A DNA stretch of 64,000 nt. Source: Acidovorax sp. GTDB lineage: Bacteria > Pseudomonadota > Gammaproteobacteria > Burkholderiales > Burkholderiaceae_C. Location of the stretch: positions 1-64,000 of the forward strand of contig NZ_JAJTBB010000039.1 of assembly GCF_021287135.1 (NCBI RefSeq). Reading direction: 5' to 3'. The notes beneath the pieces are model-generated. The model was not told the origin of the DNA. It worked only from the letters and a program-made list of their open reading frames with translations, and made no database searches. Both the position numbers and the translations under genes were made by a program. Positions 16,202 through 25,575 of this stretch are shown piece by piece (positions within the stretch are counted from its first letter, which is position 1; every line of letters begins with the position of its first letter).

Positions 16202-16561
16202 TCAGAACTTCATGACGTTCCAGACGCGCGGGGCGGTCGTGGTTTCGGCGCCGTTGTGGCTGCCGGCGCGGCTGCGGGCGCCGTCGGGGGATTGCACCAT
16301 GTAGCCGGGGAGGTTGCCGGTCTTGGGCTGCACCGAGATGCTCTGGGTTTGCCCGCCCACGCGCAGCTCGTCCACCCGGCTGCCGGCATCCTCGATGTGG
16401 ATGCGCTCCGTGCGCTGGTTGGCGCGGCCCGTCAGTTGCTCTGGATTTGAGAGCGCCTCGCGCTGATCTGGTGCGCCCTGGGGTGCATTTTGGGTGGTAT
16501 TTTGGGCCAGGGCGGTGCCGCAGGCCACGCCCAGCAGCAAAAATAGGTGAACAGCGCGCAT
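16202..16561 (-). CDS. Small exported protein of unknown function
   Basis: This 119-aa protein has a signal peptide (residues 1-19, cleavage near ALAQ) and a Gln/Asn-rich spacer. A short C-terminal domain contains RIHIEDAGSRVDELRVGGQT and ends WNVMKF. It resembles the DUF2782-type proteins found between thrB and polA in related genomes; the role is unknown. It is divergent from polA across 65 bp, so the two promoters overlap. Confidence 0.75.
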   Translation of the reverse strand: MRAVHLFLLLGVACGTALAQNTTQNAPQGAPDQREALSNPEQLTGRANQRTERIHIEDAGSRVDELRVGGQTQSISVQPKTGNLPGYMVQSPDGARSRAGSHNGAETTTAPRVWNVMKF

Positions 16562-16626
16562 GCTTGCATTGTAGAGGGCGCACCCGCGGGCGCGGCCAGC
16601 GCCCGGCAGCCGTGCACAATCCGTGC

Positions 16627-19494
16627 ATGAACGACGAATCCCTGCCCCCCAACGCCGCCCCCGTCTCCGTGGGGGAACCGCCCTCCGCGCCGCAGCAGCC
16701 GGGCGGCAAAAAGACCCTGGTGCTGGTGGATGGATCCAGCTACCTGTACCGCGCCTTCCATGCCATGCCCGACCTGCGGGCGGTGCCCGGCGACCGCACC
16801 AGCCCGGCCACCGGCGCCATCCGGGGCATGATCAACATGATGCAGGCCCTGCGCAAGGAAGTGCGGGCAGACTACGCCGCCTGCGTGTTTGACGCCTCCG
16901 GCCCGACCTTTCGCGACGCGCTCTACCCCGAATACAAGGCCCAGCGCGCCCCCATGCCCGACGACCTGCGCACGCAGATCGACCCCATCCACGAGGTGGT
17001 GCGCCTGCTGGGCTGGACCGTGCTGGCCATCCCCGGGGTGGAGGCTGACGACGTGATCGGCACGCTGGCCGTCACCGCCGCCGCCCAGGGCATCGAGGTG
17101 GTGGTCTCCAGCGGCGACAAGGACCTGAGCCAGCTGGTCAACGAGCACATCACCATCATCGACACCATGAGCGGCAAGAAGCGCGACATTGCCGGCGTGA
17201 CGTCCGAGTTTGGCGTGCCCCCGCACCTGATGGTCGACTACCAGACCCTGGTGGGCGACACCGTGGACAACGTTCCCGGTGTGCCCAAGGTCGGCCCCAA
17301 GACGGCCGCCAAGTGGCTGCAGGAATACGGATCGCTGGACGCGCTGCTGGCCCGCGCGGGCGAGATCAAGGGCGTGGCCGGCGAAAACCTGCGCGGCGCG
17401 CTGGGCTGGCTGCCCACCGGGCGTCAGCTGGTCACCATCAAGACCGACTGCGACCTGACCGAGCACGTGCTCGGCCTGCCCGCACTGGACGCCGTGGCCC
17501 TGGGCGAGCCCCAGACCGAGCCGCTGCGCGCCTTCTACGAGAAATATGGCTTCAAGGGCCTGGCCCGCACGCTGGGCGGGGGAGACGCGGCAGCCGCCGG
17601 CGCAGCGCCCCCGGTGGCCATGCCCGGCCAGAGCGGCGACCTGTTTGCCGACCACTCGGCCAGCAACGTGGCCGAGCAGGCCCAGCACCGCACGGTGGTG
17701 TACGACACCATTCTCAACTGGGCCGACTTCGACCAGTGGCTGGAGCGCCTGCAAAAAGCCCCGCTGGTGGCGCTGGACACCGAAACCGATTCGCTGGACG
17801 AGATGCGCGCGCAGATCGTGGGTGTCTCCTTCAGCGTGCAGCCCGGCGAGGCCGCCTACGTCCCGCTGGCGCATGTGGGCCCCGACGCACCCGTGCAGCT
17901 GCCGCGCGACGAGGTGCTCGAGCGCCTCAAACCCTGGCTGGAGGATGCCCGGCATGCCAAGCTGGGCCAGCACATCAAGTACGACCGCCACGTGTTCGCC
18001 AACCACGGCATCGAGGTGCAGGGCTACGTGCACGACACGATGCTGCAAAGCTACGTGCTGGAAGTGCACAAGCCCCATGGCCTGGCCAGCCTGGCCGAGC
18101 GCCACACCGGCCGCAAAGGCATCAGCTACGAAGACCTCTGCGGCAAGGGCGCGCACCAGATCCCCTTTGCCCAGGTGCCCGTGGACAAGGCCGCCGCCTA
18201 CTCGTGCGAAGACTCCGACCAGACGCTGGACGTGCACCAGGCCCTGTGGCCGCTGCTGGAGGCCGACGAGAAACTGCGCTTCATCTACGCGCTGGAGATC
18301 GCCAGCAGCGAGGCGCTGTACCGCATCGAACGCAACGGCGTGCTCATCGACGCCGCCACGCTGGCCGCCCAGAGCCACGAGCTGGGCCAGCGCATCCTGC
18401 AGCTGGAAACCGAGGCCTACGAAATCGCCGGGCAGCCCTTCAACCTGAGCAGCCCCAAGCAGCTGGGCGAAATCTTCTTCGACAAACTGGGCATGCCCGT
18501 GGTGAAGAAAACCGCCACCGGCGCGCGCAGCACCGACGAAGAAGTGCTGGAGAAGCTGGCCGAGGACTACCCCCTGCCCGCCAAGCTGCTGGAGCACCGC
18601 AGCCTGTGCAAGCTCAAGGGCACCTACACCGACAAGCTGGCCCAGCTGGCCCTGCCGCGCACCGGCCGCGTGCACACGCACTACGCGCAGGCCGTGGCCG
18701 TCACCGGGCGCCTGTCCAGCAACGACCCCAACCTGCAGAACATCCCCATCCGCACGCCGGAAGGCCGCCGCGTGCGCGAAGCCTTCATCGCGCCGCCCGG
18801 CCGCGTCATCGCCAGCGCCGACTACTCGCAGATTGAGCTGCGCATCATGGCCCACCTGAGCGGTGACCACTCGCTGCTGCACGCCTTCCACGCCGGCCTG
18901 GACGTGCACCGCGCCACCGCTGCCGAAGTGTTTGGCGTGGAGGTGGACCAGGTCACCAGCGAACAGCGCCGCTACGCCAAGGTCATCAACTTCGGCCTCA
19001 TCTACGGCATGAGCAGCTTCGGCCTGGCCAAGAACCTGGGCATTGAAACGAAAGCCGCCGCCGCCTACATCGACCGCTACTTCCAGCGCTACCCCGGCGT
19101 GAAGCAGTACATGGACGACACCAAGGCCTCCGCCAAGTCCATGGGCTATGTCGAGACCGTGTTCGGCCGCCGCCTGTACCTGCCCGAAATCAACTCCCCC
19201 AACGGCCCCCGCCGCGCCGGCGCCGAACGTGCGGCCATCAATGCGCCCATGCAGGGCACCGCCGCCGACCTCATCAAGATGGCCATGGTGGCCGTGCAAA
19301 AGGAGCTGGATGCGCACAAGCCCGACATCAAGATGGTGCTGCAGGTGCACGATGAACTGGTGTTCGAGCTGCCCGAGGGCGAGGTGGACTGGCTCAAGAG
19401 CCATATCCCGCGACTGATGGCGGAAGTGGCGGCGCTGAAGGTGCCGTTATTGGCGGAGGTGGGGGTGGGGCCGAACTGGGATAAGGCGCACTGA
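16627..19494 (+). CDS. polA: DNA polymerase I
   Basis: This 955-aa enzyme fills gaps and removes primers during replication and repair. All three modules are present. The 5'-nuclease domain begins at LVDGSSYLYRAFH (about residue 33). The 3'-5' exonuclease domain carries the metal ligands of DTETDS (about 384), KYDRHVF and the YSCEDSDQT segment. The polymerase domain has DYSQIELR (about 731), the O-helix KVINFGLIYGMSSFG and the catalytic VHDELVFEL (about 907), so both activities look intact. A ~27-residue Pro/Ala-rich N-terminal extension is longer than in E. coli. The ATG at 16627 is the earliest in-frame start compatible with the divergent gene. Confidence 0.97.
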   Translation: MNDESLPPNAAPVSVGEPPSAPQQPGGKKTLVLVDGSSYLYRAFHAMPDLRAVPGDRTSPATGAIRGMINMMQALRKEVRADYAACVFDASGPTFRDALYPEYKAQRAPMPDDLRTQIDPIHEVVRLLGWTVLAIPGVEADDVIGTLAVTAAAQGIEVVVSSGDKDLSQLVNEHITIIDTMSGKKRDIAGVTSEFGVPPHLMVDYQTLVGDTVDNVPGVPKVGPKTAAKWLQEYGSLDALLARAGEIKGVAGENLRGALGWLPTGRQLVTIKTDCDLTEHVLGLPALDAVALGEPQTEPLRAFYEKYGFKGLARTLGGGDAAAAGAAPPVAMPGQSGDLFADHSASNVAEQAQHRTVVYDTILNWADFDQWLERLQKAPLVALDTETDSLDEMRAQIVGVSFSVQPGEAAYVPLAHVGPDAPVQLPRDEVLERLKPWLEDARHAKLGQHIKYDRHVFANHGIEVQGYVHDTMLQSYVLEVHKPHGLASLAERHTGRKGISYEDLCGKGAHQIPFAQVPVDKAAAYSCEDSDQTLDVHQALWPLLEADEKLRFIYALEIASSEALYRIERNGVLIDAATLAAQSHELGQRILQLETEAYEIAGQPFNLSSPKQLGEIFFDKLGMPVVKKTATGARSTDEEVLEKLAEDYPLPAKLLEHRSLCKLKGTYTDKLAQLALPRTGRVHTHYAQAVAVTGRLSSNDPNLQNIPIRTPEGRRVREAFIAPPGRVIASADYSQIELRIMAHLSGDHSLLHAFHAGLDVHRATAAEVFGVEVDQVTSEQRRYAKVINFGLIYGMSSFGLAKNLGIETKAAAAYIDRYFQRYPGVKQYMDDTKASAKSMGYVETVFGRRLYLPEINSPNGPRRAGAERAAINAPMQGTAADLIKMAMVAVQKELDAHKPDIKMVLQVHDELVFELPEGEVDWLKSHIPRLMAEVAALKVPLLAEVGVGPNWDKAH

Positions 19495-19506
19495 GTTGCA
19501 AGAGCG

Positions 19507-19537
19507 GGCGGAAACGGTCGTCCGTGCGCCTTTTTTT
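19507..19537 (+). terminator. Probable polA terminator
   Basis: GGCG...CGCC encloses an inner ACGG-TCGT-CCGT stem and is followed by seven T residues (19531-19537), 12 bases after the polA stop. The stem is interrupted, so efficiency is uncertain, but position and T-run fit an intrinsic terminator. Confidence 0.65.
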
Positions 19538-19706
19538 GGGGCTGGGGTGCCCGTCTTTTAGGCGCAGGCAGCGATCCCAACGATGGAGGCAAGCCTGTCT
19601 GCAGGGCATTCGCTCCAGCCCAGCGGCGAATCGATCGCGTCGCTAGACTCATTCGTCACCGCTAGCGATCCCGCTTGCTTCCACCAACTCTTTGTTTGGA
19701 GCCCGC

Positions 19707-20609
19707 ATGTCTGATCTCACCCCCTACACCCCGCCCGCCATCTGGCAATGGAACAAGGAAAACGGCGGCCAGTTCGCCAGCATCAACCGCCCCATTGCCG
19801 GGGCCACGCACGACAAGGAACTGCCCGTGGGCAAGCACCCGCTGCAGCTGTATTCGCTGGGCACGCCCAATGGCGTGAAGGTGACGGTGATGCTGGAAGA
19901 GCTGCTGGCCCTGGGCCACGCCGGTGCGGAGTACGACGCGTGGCTGATTCGCATCAACCAGGGGGAGCAGTTTGGCAGCGGGTTTGTGGCGGTGAATCCC
20001 AACTCCAAGATCCCCGCGCTGCTGGACCGCACCGATCCGGCCCACCCGGTGCGGGTGTTCGAATCCGGCGCCATCCTGATGTACCTGGCTGAGAAGTTCG
20101 GTAGCGCGTTTTTGCCCAAGGACGGCGCGGCGCGGGCGGAGTGCCTGTCGTGGCTGTTCTGGCAGATGGGCAGCGCGCCGTTCGTGGGCGGCGGGTTCGG
20201 GCATTTCTATGCGTATGCGCCGGTGAAGATCGAGTACGCGATTGACCGCTATGCGATGGAGGCCAAGCGCCAGCTCGATGTGCTGAACCGGCGCCTGGCC
20301 GAGCACGAGTACGTGGCGGGCAGCGAGTACACGGTGGCGGACATTGCCATCTGGCCCTGGTATGGCTTGCTGGTGAAGGGCCAGGCGTATGACGCGGGCG
20401 AGTTTTTGCAGGTGCACGAATACACGCACGTGGTGCGCTGGGCCGAGCAGGTGGCGCAGCGCCCCGCGGTGCAGCGCGGGCGCAAGGTGAACCGCGTGAC
20501 GGGCGACCCGGCCAACCAGCTGCGCGAGCGGCACGACGCCAGCGACTTTGACACCAAGACGCAGGACAAGATCGAAGCGGCAGCGGCTTCCTCTTCGCCC
20601 GCGCCCTGA
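19707..20609 (+). CDS. yghU: YghU-like glutathione-dependent disulfide-bond oxidoreductase
   Basis: This 300-aa protein is a nu-class glutathione transferase related to E. coli YghU/YfcG, which reduce disulfides using two bound glutathiones. The thioredoxin fold starts at PLQLYSLGTPNGVKVTVMLE (about residue 48), with NPNSKIPALLD and the FESGAILMYLAEKFG glutathione-binding turn. The all-helical C-terminal domain has the GSEYTVADIAIWPWYG N-capping motif. The N-terminal extension (QWNKENGGQFASINRP) is diagnostic for the YghU group. A second GST-fold gene follows after 20 bp, suggesting a two-gene operon. Confidence 0.88.
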   Translation: MSDLTPYTPPAIWQWNKENGGQFASINRPIAGATHDKELPVGKHPLQLYSLGTPNGVKVTVMLEELLALGHAGAEYDAWLIRINQGEQFGSGFVAVNPNSKIPALLDRTDPAHPVRVFESGAILMYLAEKFGSAFLPKDGAARAECLSWLFWQMGSAPFVGGGFGHFYAYAPVKIEYAIDRYAMEAKRQLDVLNRRLAEHEYVAGSEYTVADIAIWPWYGLLVKGQAYDAGEFLQVHEYTHVVRWAEQVAQRPAVQRGRKVNRVTGDPANQLRERHDASDFDTKTQDKIEAAAASSSPAP

Positions 20610-20629
20610 GCCCTTTGCAGGACGCCGCC

Positions 20630-21262
20630 ATGATCACCCTCTACGACTGCGCCACGGCGCCCAGCCCGCGCCGCGCGCGCATCCTGCTCGCAGAAAAGGG
20701 CGTGGCCCACGACACCGTGCAGGTGGACCTGAAAAGCGGCGAGCAGATGGGCGAGGCCTACCGCCGCATCAACCCGCAGTGCACCGTGCCCGCGCTGCGC
20801 ACCGAAGAAGGCCTGCTGCTGGCCGACAACGCGGCGATCACCGCGTATGTGGAGGCGCGCTACCCCGAGCCTCCGCTGCTGGGCGCCACACCGGCCGAGA
20901 AGGCCGAGATCGCCAGCTGGAACTGGCGCGCGGAGTTCGAAGGCTTGCTGGCCATTGCCGAGGCGCTGCGCAACAGCTCGCCCGCCATGGCCAACCGCGC
21001 GCTGCCCGGCGCGGTGGACTACCCGCAGATTCCGGCCCTGGCCGAGCGGGGGCTGGCGCGGGTGGCGAATTTCTTCGCATTGCTCAACGACCGTCTGGCG
21101 GACCGCGACTACATCGCCGCCGGCCGCTTCAGCGTGGCCGACATCACGGCCGTGGTGGCCGTGGACTTTGCGCGCGTGGTGAAGCAAAAGCCGGGCGATC
21201 AGCACCCGCACCTGCTGCGCTGGCGCGCGGCCATGGCACAGCGGCCGTCCATGGCGCTGTAG
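20630..21262 (+). CDS. Glutathione S-transferase family protein
   Basis: This 210-aa protein has the two-domain cytosolic GST layout. The N-terminal thioredoxin fold starts LYDCATAPSPRRARILLAEK, with TVPALRTEEG and the Glu/Asp-Asn turn LLADNAAITAYVEARYP. The helical C-terminal domain has GRFSVADITAVVAVDFAR. It likely conjugates or reduces electrophiles with glutathione; the substrate class cannot be deduced. It follows the yghU-like gene closely. ATG 20630 was chosen over an upstream TTG because it starts right at the first beta-strand. Confidence 0.85.
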   Translation: MITLYDCATAPSPRRARILLAEKGVAHDTVQVDLKSGEQMGEAYRRINPQCTVPALRTEEGLLLADNAAITAYVEARYPEPPLLGATPAEKAEIASWNWRAEFEGLLAIAEALRNSSPAMANRALPGAVDYPQIPALAERGLARVANFFALLNDRLADRDYIAAGRFSVADITAVVAVDFARVVKQKPGDQHPHLLRWRAAMAQRPSMAL

Positions 21263-21329
21263 CCGGCGGCGGGCTGCATTGGGGGATTCAAGGATTGCCG
21301 GCCCGGCGCGTTCCTTGCATCGTGGCCCC

Positions 21330-22253
21330 ATGCGCCTGCGCCATATCGAAGTCTTCAACGCCGTCATGCTCACCGGCAGCGTGAGCGCGGCGGCCCGCCT
21401 CATCAACGTCACGCAGCCCGCGGTCAGCCGCATCCTGGCCCATGCGGAGCTGCAGCTCGGGTTCCCGCTGTTCCACCGGCTCAAGGGCAAGCTCGTGCCC
21501 ACCAGCGAGGCGCAGACCCTGTACCCGCACATCGAGCGCCTGTTCAACCAGCTGGACGACGTGCAGCGCCTGGCCAACAGCCTCAAGGGCGACCAGCGCG
21601 AGGGGGAGCTGCACATCCTGAGCGTGCTGGCACTGAGCTACGAGGTGCTGCCGCGCGCGCTGCGGTTCTTTCGGCAAAAGCACCCGGACGTGAAGGTGAC
21701 CATCGACGCGCTGCATTCGCCGCAGATCGTGTCGGCCCTGGTGCTGCAGGAGGCGGACGTGGGCTTTGTATTCAGCGCGGTGGCGCACCCGGCGCTCGCG
21801 CAAGAGCACCTGGCCGACGGCCGCATGGTGTGCGTGGCCCCCAAGGGCATGCTGGACGCGGCCTTGGTCGCGTCCGGCGTGGTGCACCTGGCGGATCTGT
21901 CGGGCACGCCGGTGGTGCGGCTGGACGTGCGCGACCCGATCGGCACCCTCGTCAGCCATGCCTGCCGCGAGGCCGGGGTGGGGCTGCAGACGGCGATCAC
22001 CGTGCAGACCTACCACGCCGCGCTGGCCCTGGCGCACCACGGCCATGCCGTTGCGGTGGTGGACCAGTGCACGGCGGCGTCTGCCGACGACCGCAAGGTG
22101 GATGTGCTGGCCCTGGCCCCCCACATTGCCGTGCCGATCAAATCGCTGCGCACGGTCAACCGCCCGGGCTCGCTGCTGGCCAGTGCCATGACCCAGTGCA
22201 TGCGCCGGGCGGTGGCCGAAACGCTGGAATCCGTGGGCCTGCGGGAGGCGTAG
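21330..22253 (+). CDS. LysR-family regulator, amino-acid/opine type
   Basis: This 307-aa regulator has an N-terminal winged helix-turn-helix (VFNAVMLTGSVSAAARLINV, then TQPAVSRILAHAELQLG) and a C-terminal periplasmic-binding-like effector domain from about residue 90. Its sequence style is that of the NocR/OccR and related amino-acid-responsive subgroup. It converges on a D-amino-acid-dehydrogenase-like gene 12 bp away and is near an amino-acid binding protein and a racemase, so it probably controls that small catabolic locus. Ligand identity is inferred only from context. Confidence 0.87.
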   Translation: MRLRHIEVFNAVMLTGSVSAAARLINVTQPAVSRILAHAELQLGFPLFHRLKGKLVPTSEAQTLYPHIERLFNQLDDVQRLANSLKGDQREGELHILSVLALSYEVLPRALRFFRQKHPDVKVTIDALHSPQIVSALVLQEADVGFVFSAVAHPALAQEHLADGRMVCVAPKGMLDAALVASGVVHLADLSGTPVVRLDVRDPIGTLVSHACREAGVGLQTAITVQTYHAALALAHHGHAVAVVDQCTAASADDRKVDVLALAPHIAVPIKSLRTVNRPGSLLASAMTQCMRRAVAETLESVGLREA

Positions 22254-22265
22254 ATCCGACGGGGG

Positions 22266-23510
22266 CTATTCGCCTGCGCCGGCGACCGCCCGGCCCGCTG
22301 CGGGCGCCACCAGTTCGGCCACCTGGGCCGCCGTGCCAAACGCCAGCGTAAAGCCCAGCGCGCCGTGGCCCGTGTTCAGCAGCAGGTTGTGCGGCGCCCG
22401 GGGGTGCCGCCCCGCCAGGGGCACGCCGGTGGGCGTGGCGGGGCGCAGGCCGGTCCAGGGATGCAGGTCGCGGAAGTCGCTGCAACCGGGAAACAGCGCT
22501 CCGGCGGCTTCGCGCAGGCTCTGGATGCGGCCGGGCGGGATGCGGTCGTCATGCCCCACCAGCTCGGCCATGCCGGCCACGCGCAGGCGCTGGCCGATGC
22601 GTGCAAACACCACCTTGCGCGCCGCGTCGGTCACGTTGACGCGCGGCGCCGCACCCGGGGCGTGCGCGGTGTCCAGCGTGATGCTGTAGCCCTTGAGCGG
22701 GTAGACGGGCAGGCGAAAGCCCAGCTCCTGCGCTGCCCGGTGGCTGGCGCTGCCCAGGGCCAGCACGAACTGCTGCGCCTCGACGGTACCGCCGTCCGTC
22801 CGGACTGCGGCGATGCGCCCCGCAGCGTGCACGAAGCCCTGCACCCGCGCGCCCAGTACAAAGCGCACACCGCGCGCGCTCAGCACCCGGTGCAGGCCAC
22901 GGCAGACAGCCAGGCAGTCGGCCGCGCATTCGCTGGGCGTGTAGATGGCGCCGGCGATGTGGCGCTGGTGGTGCGCCAGCGTGGGTTCTATGTCCACGCA
23001 CCGCTGGGCCGACACGGCCTCCTGCGGGCTGCTCCAGGGGCGCTGCAGTTCCATCTGGCGGCGGGCCGCCGCCAGGCCCGCGGGGCTGTCGTACAGCACC
23101 AGCTTGCCGGTGCGCGAGAAGTCGCAGTCCAACTGCTCGGCCTGCAGCATCGCTTCAAAGCCCTGGCGGCTGAGTGCGGCCAGGGCCAGCAGGCGCTGCG
23201 TGCTGCGCGCGGAGGTGCTGCGGTTGCAGGCGCGCAGGAAGTCCACGCACCAGCGCCATTGTTCGCGGTCCCATTGCGGGCGCAGCTTGAGGGGCGAGCG
23301 CGGCGACAGCAGCAGCTGGGGCAGCTGGCGCCAGATGCCGGCATCGGCCAGGGGCTGGACGTAGCTGTAGCTCAGTTGCGCGCCGTTGCCGCCGCTGGCT
23401 CCGGCGCCAGGCTGGGCCTGGTCGATCACGGTTACCCGCAGTCCGCGCTGGTGGAGTTCATACGCGGTGGCCAGGCCCACGATGCCCGCGCCAAGGACAC
23501 ATACGTGCAT
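22266..23510 (-). CDS. FAD-dependent D-amino-acid dehydrogenase-like enzyme
   Basis: This 414-aa flavoprotein belongs to the DadA/DAO superfamily, which oxidatively deaminates D-amino acids and passes electrons to the respiratory chain. The Rossmann dinucleotide motif GAGIVGLATAYELHQRG sits at residues 7-23. The DadA-like signature LSYSYVQPLADAGIW follows, and FAD-contact motifs PWTGLRPATPTGVPLAG and NTGHGALGFTLAFG close the protein. The start at 23510 gives the usual distance from N-terminus to the Rossmann motif. It is divergent from an amino-acid binding-protein gene and close to a racemase, consistent with uptake, racemisation and oxidation of an amino acid. Confidence 0.88.
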   Translation of the reverse strand: MHVCVLGAGIVGLATAYELHQRGLRVTVIDQAQPGAGASGGNGAQLSYSYVQPLADAGIWRQLPQLLLSPRSPLKLRPQWDREQWRWCVDFLRACNRSTSARSTQRLLALAALSRQGFEAMLQAEQLDCDFSRTGKLVLYDSPAGLAAARRQMELQRPWSSPQEAVSAQRCVDIEPTLAHHQRHIAGAIYTPSECAADCLAVCRGLHRVLSARGVRFVLGARVQGFVHAAGRIAAVRTDGGTVEAQQFVLALGSASHRAAQELGFRLPVYPLKGYSITLDTAHAPGAAPRVNVTDAARKVVFARIGQRLRVAGMAELVGHDDRIPPGRIQSLREAAGALFPGCSDFRDLHPWTGLRPATPTGVPLAGRHPRAPHNLLLNTGHGALGFTLAFGTAAQVAELVAPAAGRAVAGAGE

Positions 23511-23826
23511 CTTGCTTGTTCCGGGAGCGTGGACGCGTTCCCAGGGGTGGTTGACGGAAAAGCCAATGTAGGCGCCCCGCGGCGCGGTGACCAATGCCAA
23601 TGCCATGCGAGCCCATGCCGGGAAGTTATGCGGTCCGTCGGGCAGGCGCGTCCCCGAAGACGGCACTGTCGTGGTGCAGCGGCACGCACCACGGCGCGGC
23701 ATAACTTTTGGTCATGGCCCACCCGCGCAAAGGAATTGTTCAACCGCGCTGCGGCTTCTTACAGTGCGACTGCGTTCCGCTTTTTGTCCATCCACCTGTC
23801 CGCCTTTTTTGATGCAAAGGGATTCC
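23511..23826. promoter_or_regulatory. Divergent control region with a 9-bp inverted repeat
   Basis: The 316-bp gap between the flavoenzyme and the binding-protein gene holds AAGTTATGC (23623-23631) and its exact complement GCATAACTT (23699-23707), 67 bp apart. Such a split dyad between divergent catabolic genes could be two half-sites for the nearby LysR regulator or another looping repressor. I could not assign promoters reliably. Confidence 0.4.
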
Positions 23827-24717
23827 ATGAAGCTCTCCGCCGTTACCTTCGTTGCCGTCGCGGCCGCCGGCCTGCTGGCCGGTCCGTCGGCCAGTGCCGA
23901 CACGCTCAAGAAAATTGCCGAGTCGGGCAAGATCACGCTGGCTTACCGGGAATCGTCCGTGCCGTTCAGCTACCTGTCGGGCCCCGGTGCGCCGGTGGGC
24001 TTTGCGGTGGACATCTCCAATGCCGTGGTCGAGGCCGTGAAGAAGCAGGTGAACAACCCGGCGCTCAAGGTGGAACTGCAGGCGGTGACGTCGCAAAACC
24101 GCATACCGTTGCTGACCAACGGGACCATCGACCTGGAATGCGGGTCCACCACCAACAACACGGTGCGGGGCAAGGACGTGCAGTTCGCGGTCAACTATTT
24201 CTACACGGGCACGCGGATGCTGACCAAGAAGACCTCGGGCGTCAGGAACTATGCCGACCTGGCCCGCAAGAAGGTGGCCAGCACGTCGGGCACCACCAAC
24301 GCCCAGGTGATCCGCAAGTACAGCCGCGACAACAACCTGGACATGGACATCGTGCTGGGCAAGGACCACGACGACTCCATGCTGCTGGTGGACACCGGGC
24401 GGGCCGAGGCTTTTGCCATGGACGACATCCTGCTCTTCGGGCTGATGGGCAATGCGCGCAACCCGGCCGAGTGGACGGTGGTGGGGGATTCGCTGCAGGT
24501 GGAGCCCTATGCCTGCATGCTGCGCAAGGACGACCCGCAGTTCCAGGCGCTGGTCAACGGGGTGATCGTTTCGCTGATGAAGTCCGGCGAATTTGAAAAG
24601 CTCTATACCAAGTGGTTCATGTCCCCCGTGCCGCCGCGCAACCAGAACCTGAATCTGCCCATGAGCAAGGAGCTGCGCGACAACCTGGTGGCGCAGAGCG
24701 ACAAGCCTGCCCAGTAG
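23827..24717 (+). CDS. Amino-acid ABC transporter substrate-binding protein
   Basis: This 296-aa periplasmic protein has a signal peptide (cleavage near ASA, residue 24) and a full type-II solute-binding fold of the GltI (glutamate/aspartate) group. Landmarks are GKITLAYRESSVPFSYL, the DLECGSTTNNT segment in the binding cleft, GKDHDDSMLL and the closing KLYTKWFMSPVPP. It is a clear paralogue of the protein at 59191-60105. No permease or ATPase gene is adjacent, so it must use a transporter encoded elsewhere or act as a sensor partner. AGGG precedes the ATG at 23827 closely. Confidence 0.9.
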   Translation: MKLSAVTFVAVAAAGLLAGPSASADTLKKIAESGKITLAYRESSVPFSYLSGPGAPVGFAVDISNAVVEAVKKQVNNPALKVELQAVTSQNRIPLLTNGTIDLECGSTTNNTVRGKDVQFAVNYFYTGTRMLTKKTSGVRNYADLARKKVASTSGTTNAQVIRKYSRDNNLDMDIVLGKDHDDSMLLVDTGRAEAFAMDDILLFGLMGNARNPAEWTVVGDSLQVEPYACMLRKDDPQFQALVNGVIVSLMKSGEFEKLYTKWFMSPVPPRNQNLNLPMSKELRDNLVAQSDKPAQ

Positions 24718-24732
24718 CCGGCGGCCGTGCGC

Positions 24733-25575
24733 ATGTCTTCTGCCGTCTTGTCTGCGAGCGCCGCCCCCGTCCACGCGCCGCAGGTGGTGGGGATCCTGGG
24801 CGGCATGGGGCCCGCCGCCGGGGCGGATTTTGTGCGGCTGTTCGTGCAGGCCTGCACGGCGCGCATGGAGGCGCTGGGCATTCCGGTGCAGGACCAGGCG
24901 TACCCGGAGCACTGGCTGGCCCAGGTGCCGATTCCGGACCGCACGGCGGCGCTGCGCGACCGGCGCCCCGGTGCCCACCAGCCCGAGGATCCCTTGCTGC
25001 AGGCCACGGGGCGGCTGGCCGCGCTGGGCGTGCGGGTGGTGGCGATTGCGTGCAACACCGCCCATGCATGGCACGGGGTTCTGCAGCAGCGGTTTCCGCA
25101 CCTTGTGGTGCTGCACGGTGTGCGGGAAGTGGCCGCCGAGCTGTCCGCGCGCGGAGTGCCGGGCGTGGGCCTGCTGGCCACGCGTGGCGCCTACGACGCC
25201 GGGCTGTACCAGGACGCGCTGGAGTGTGCAGGCATTGCTTGCCACCTGCCCGATGAGGCGCAGCGCGAGCAACTGATGCAGGGTATCTACAGCGGGGTGA
25301 AAGCCGGCAACTATGCGCTGGCGCGCGAACGGTTTGAGGCAGTGGCCCTGGCCCTGCAGCAGCGCCATGGCGTGTCCACTCTGGTCATGGGGTGCACCGA
25401 GATTCCGCTGGCCTTGTCAGAGCACCCGGGGCTGCCCGGCATGGCCCTGGTGAACCCTTCGGGGGTGCTGGCGTCCGCCCTGGCCTGGCACGCCTACGGG
25501 CCAGCCGGCGACGCCGCAGCACAGCCGTGCGGCCGCGGGGATCACCGCCAGGCCGCGGCCACCAGCTCGCGGTAG
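24733..25575 (+). CDS. Aspartate/glutamate racemase family protein
   Basis: This 280-aa protein has the two-domain racemase fold with both catalytic cysteines in place: Cys in VVAIACNTAHAWHG and Cys in LVMGCTEIPLAL. The N-terminal glycine motif GILGGMGPAAGADF is typical of the PLP-independent aspartate-racemase group. It lies 15 bp downstream of the amino-acid binding-protein gene, so the pair is probably an operon for uptake and racemisation. The C-terminal ~25 residues overlap the oppositely oriented epimerase gene by 34 bp and look unstructured. A GTG at 24727 is an alternative start. Confidence 0.87.
   Translation: MSSAVLSASAAPVHAPQVVGILGGMGPAAGADFVRLFVQACTARMEALGIPVQDQAYPEHWLAQVPIPDRTAALRDRRPGAHQPEDPLLQATGRLAALGVRVVAIACNTAHAWHGVLQQRFPHLVVLHGVREVAAELSARGVPGVGLLATRGAYDAGLYQDALECAGIACHLPDEAQREQLMQGIYSGVKAGNYALARERFEAVALALQQRHGVSTLVMGCTEIPLALSEHPGLPGMALVNPSGVLASALAWHAYGPAGDAAAQPCGRGDHRQAAATSSR

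Noticed and set aside
16432-19404. Antisense open frame of 990 codons opposite polA
   Set aside because: It is the complement of a well-defined DNA polymerase I with all catalytic motifs on the plus strand.
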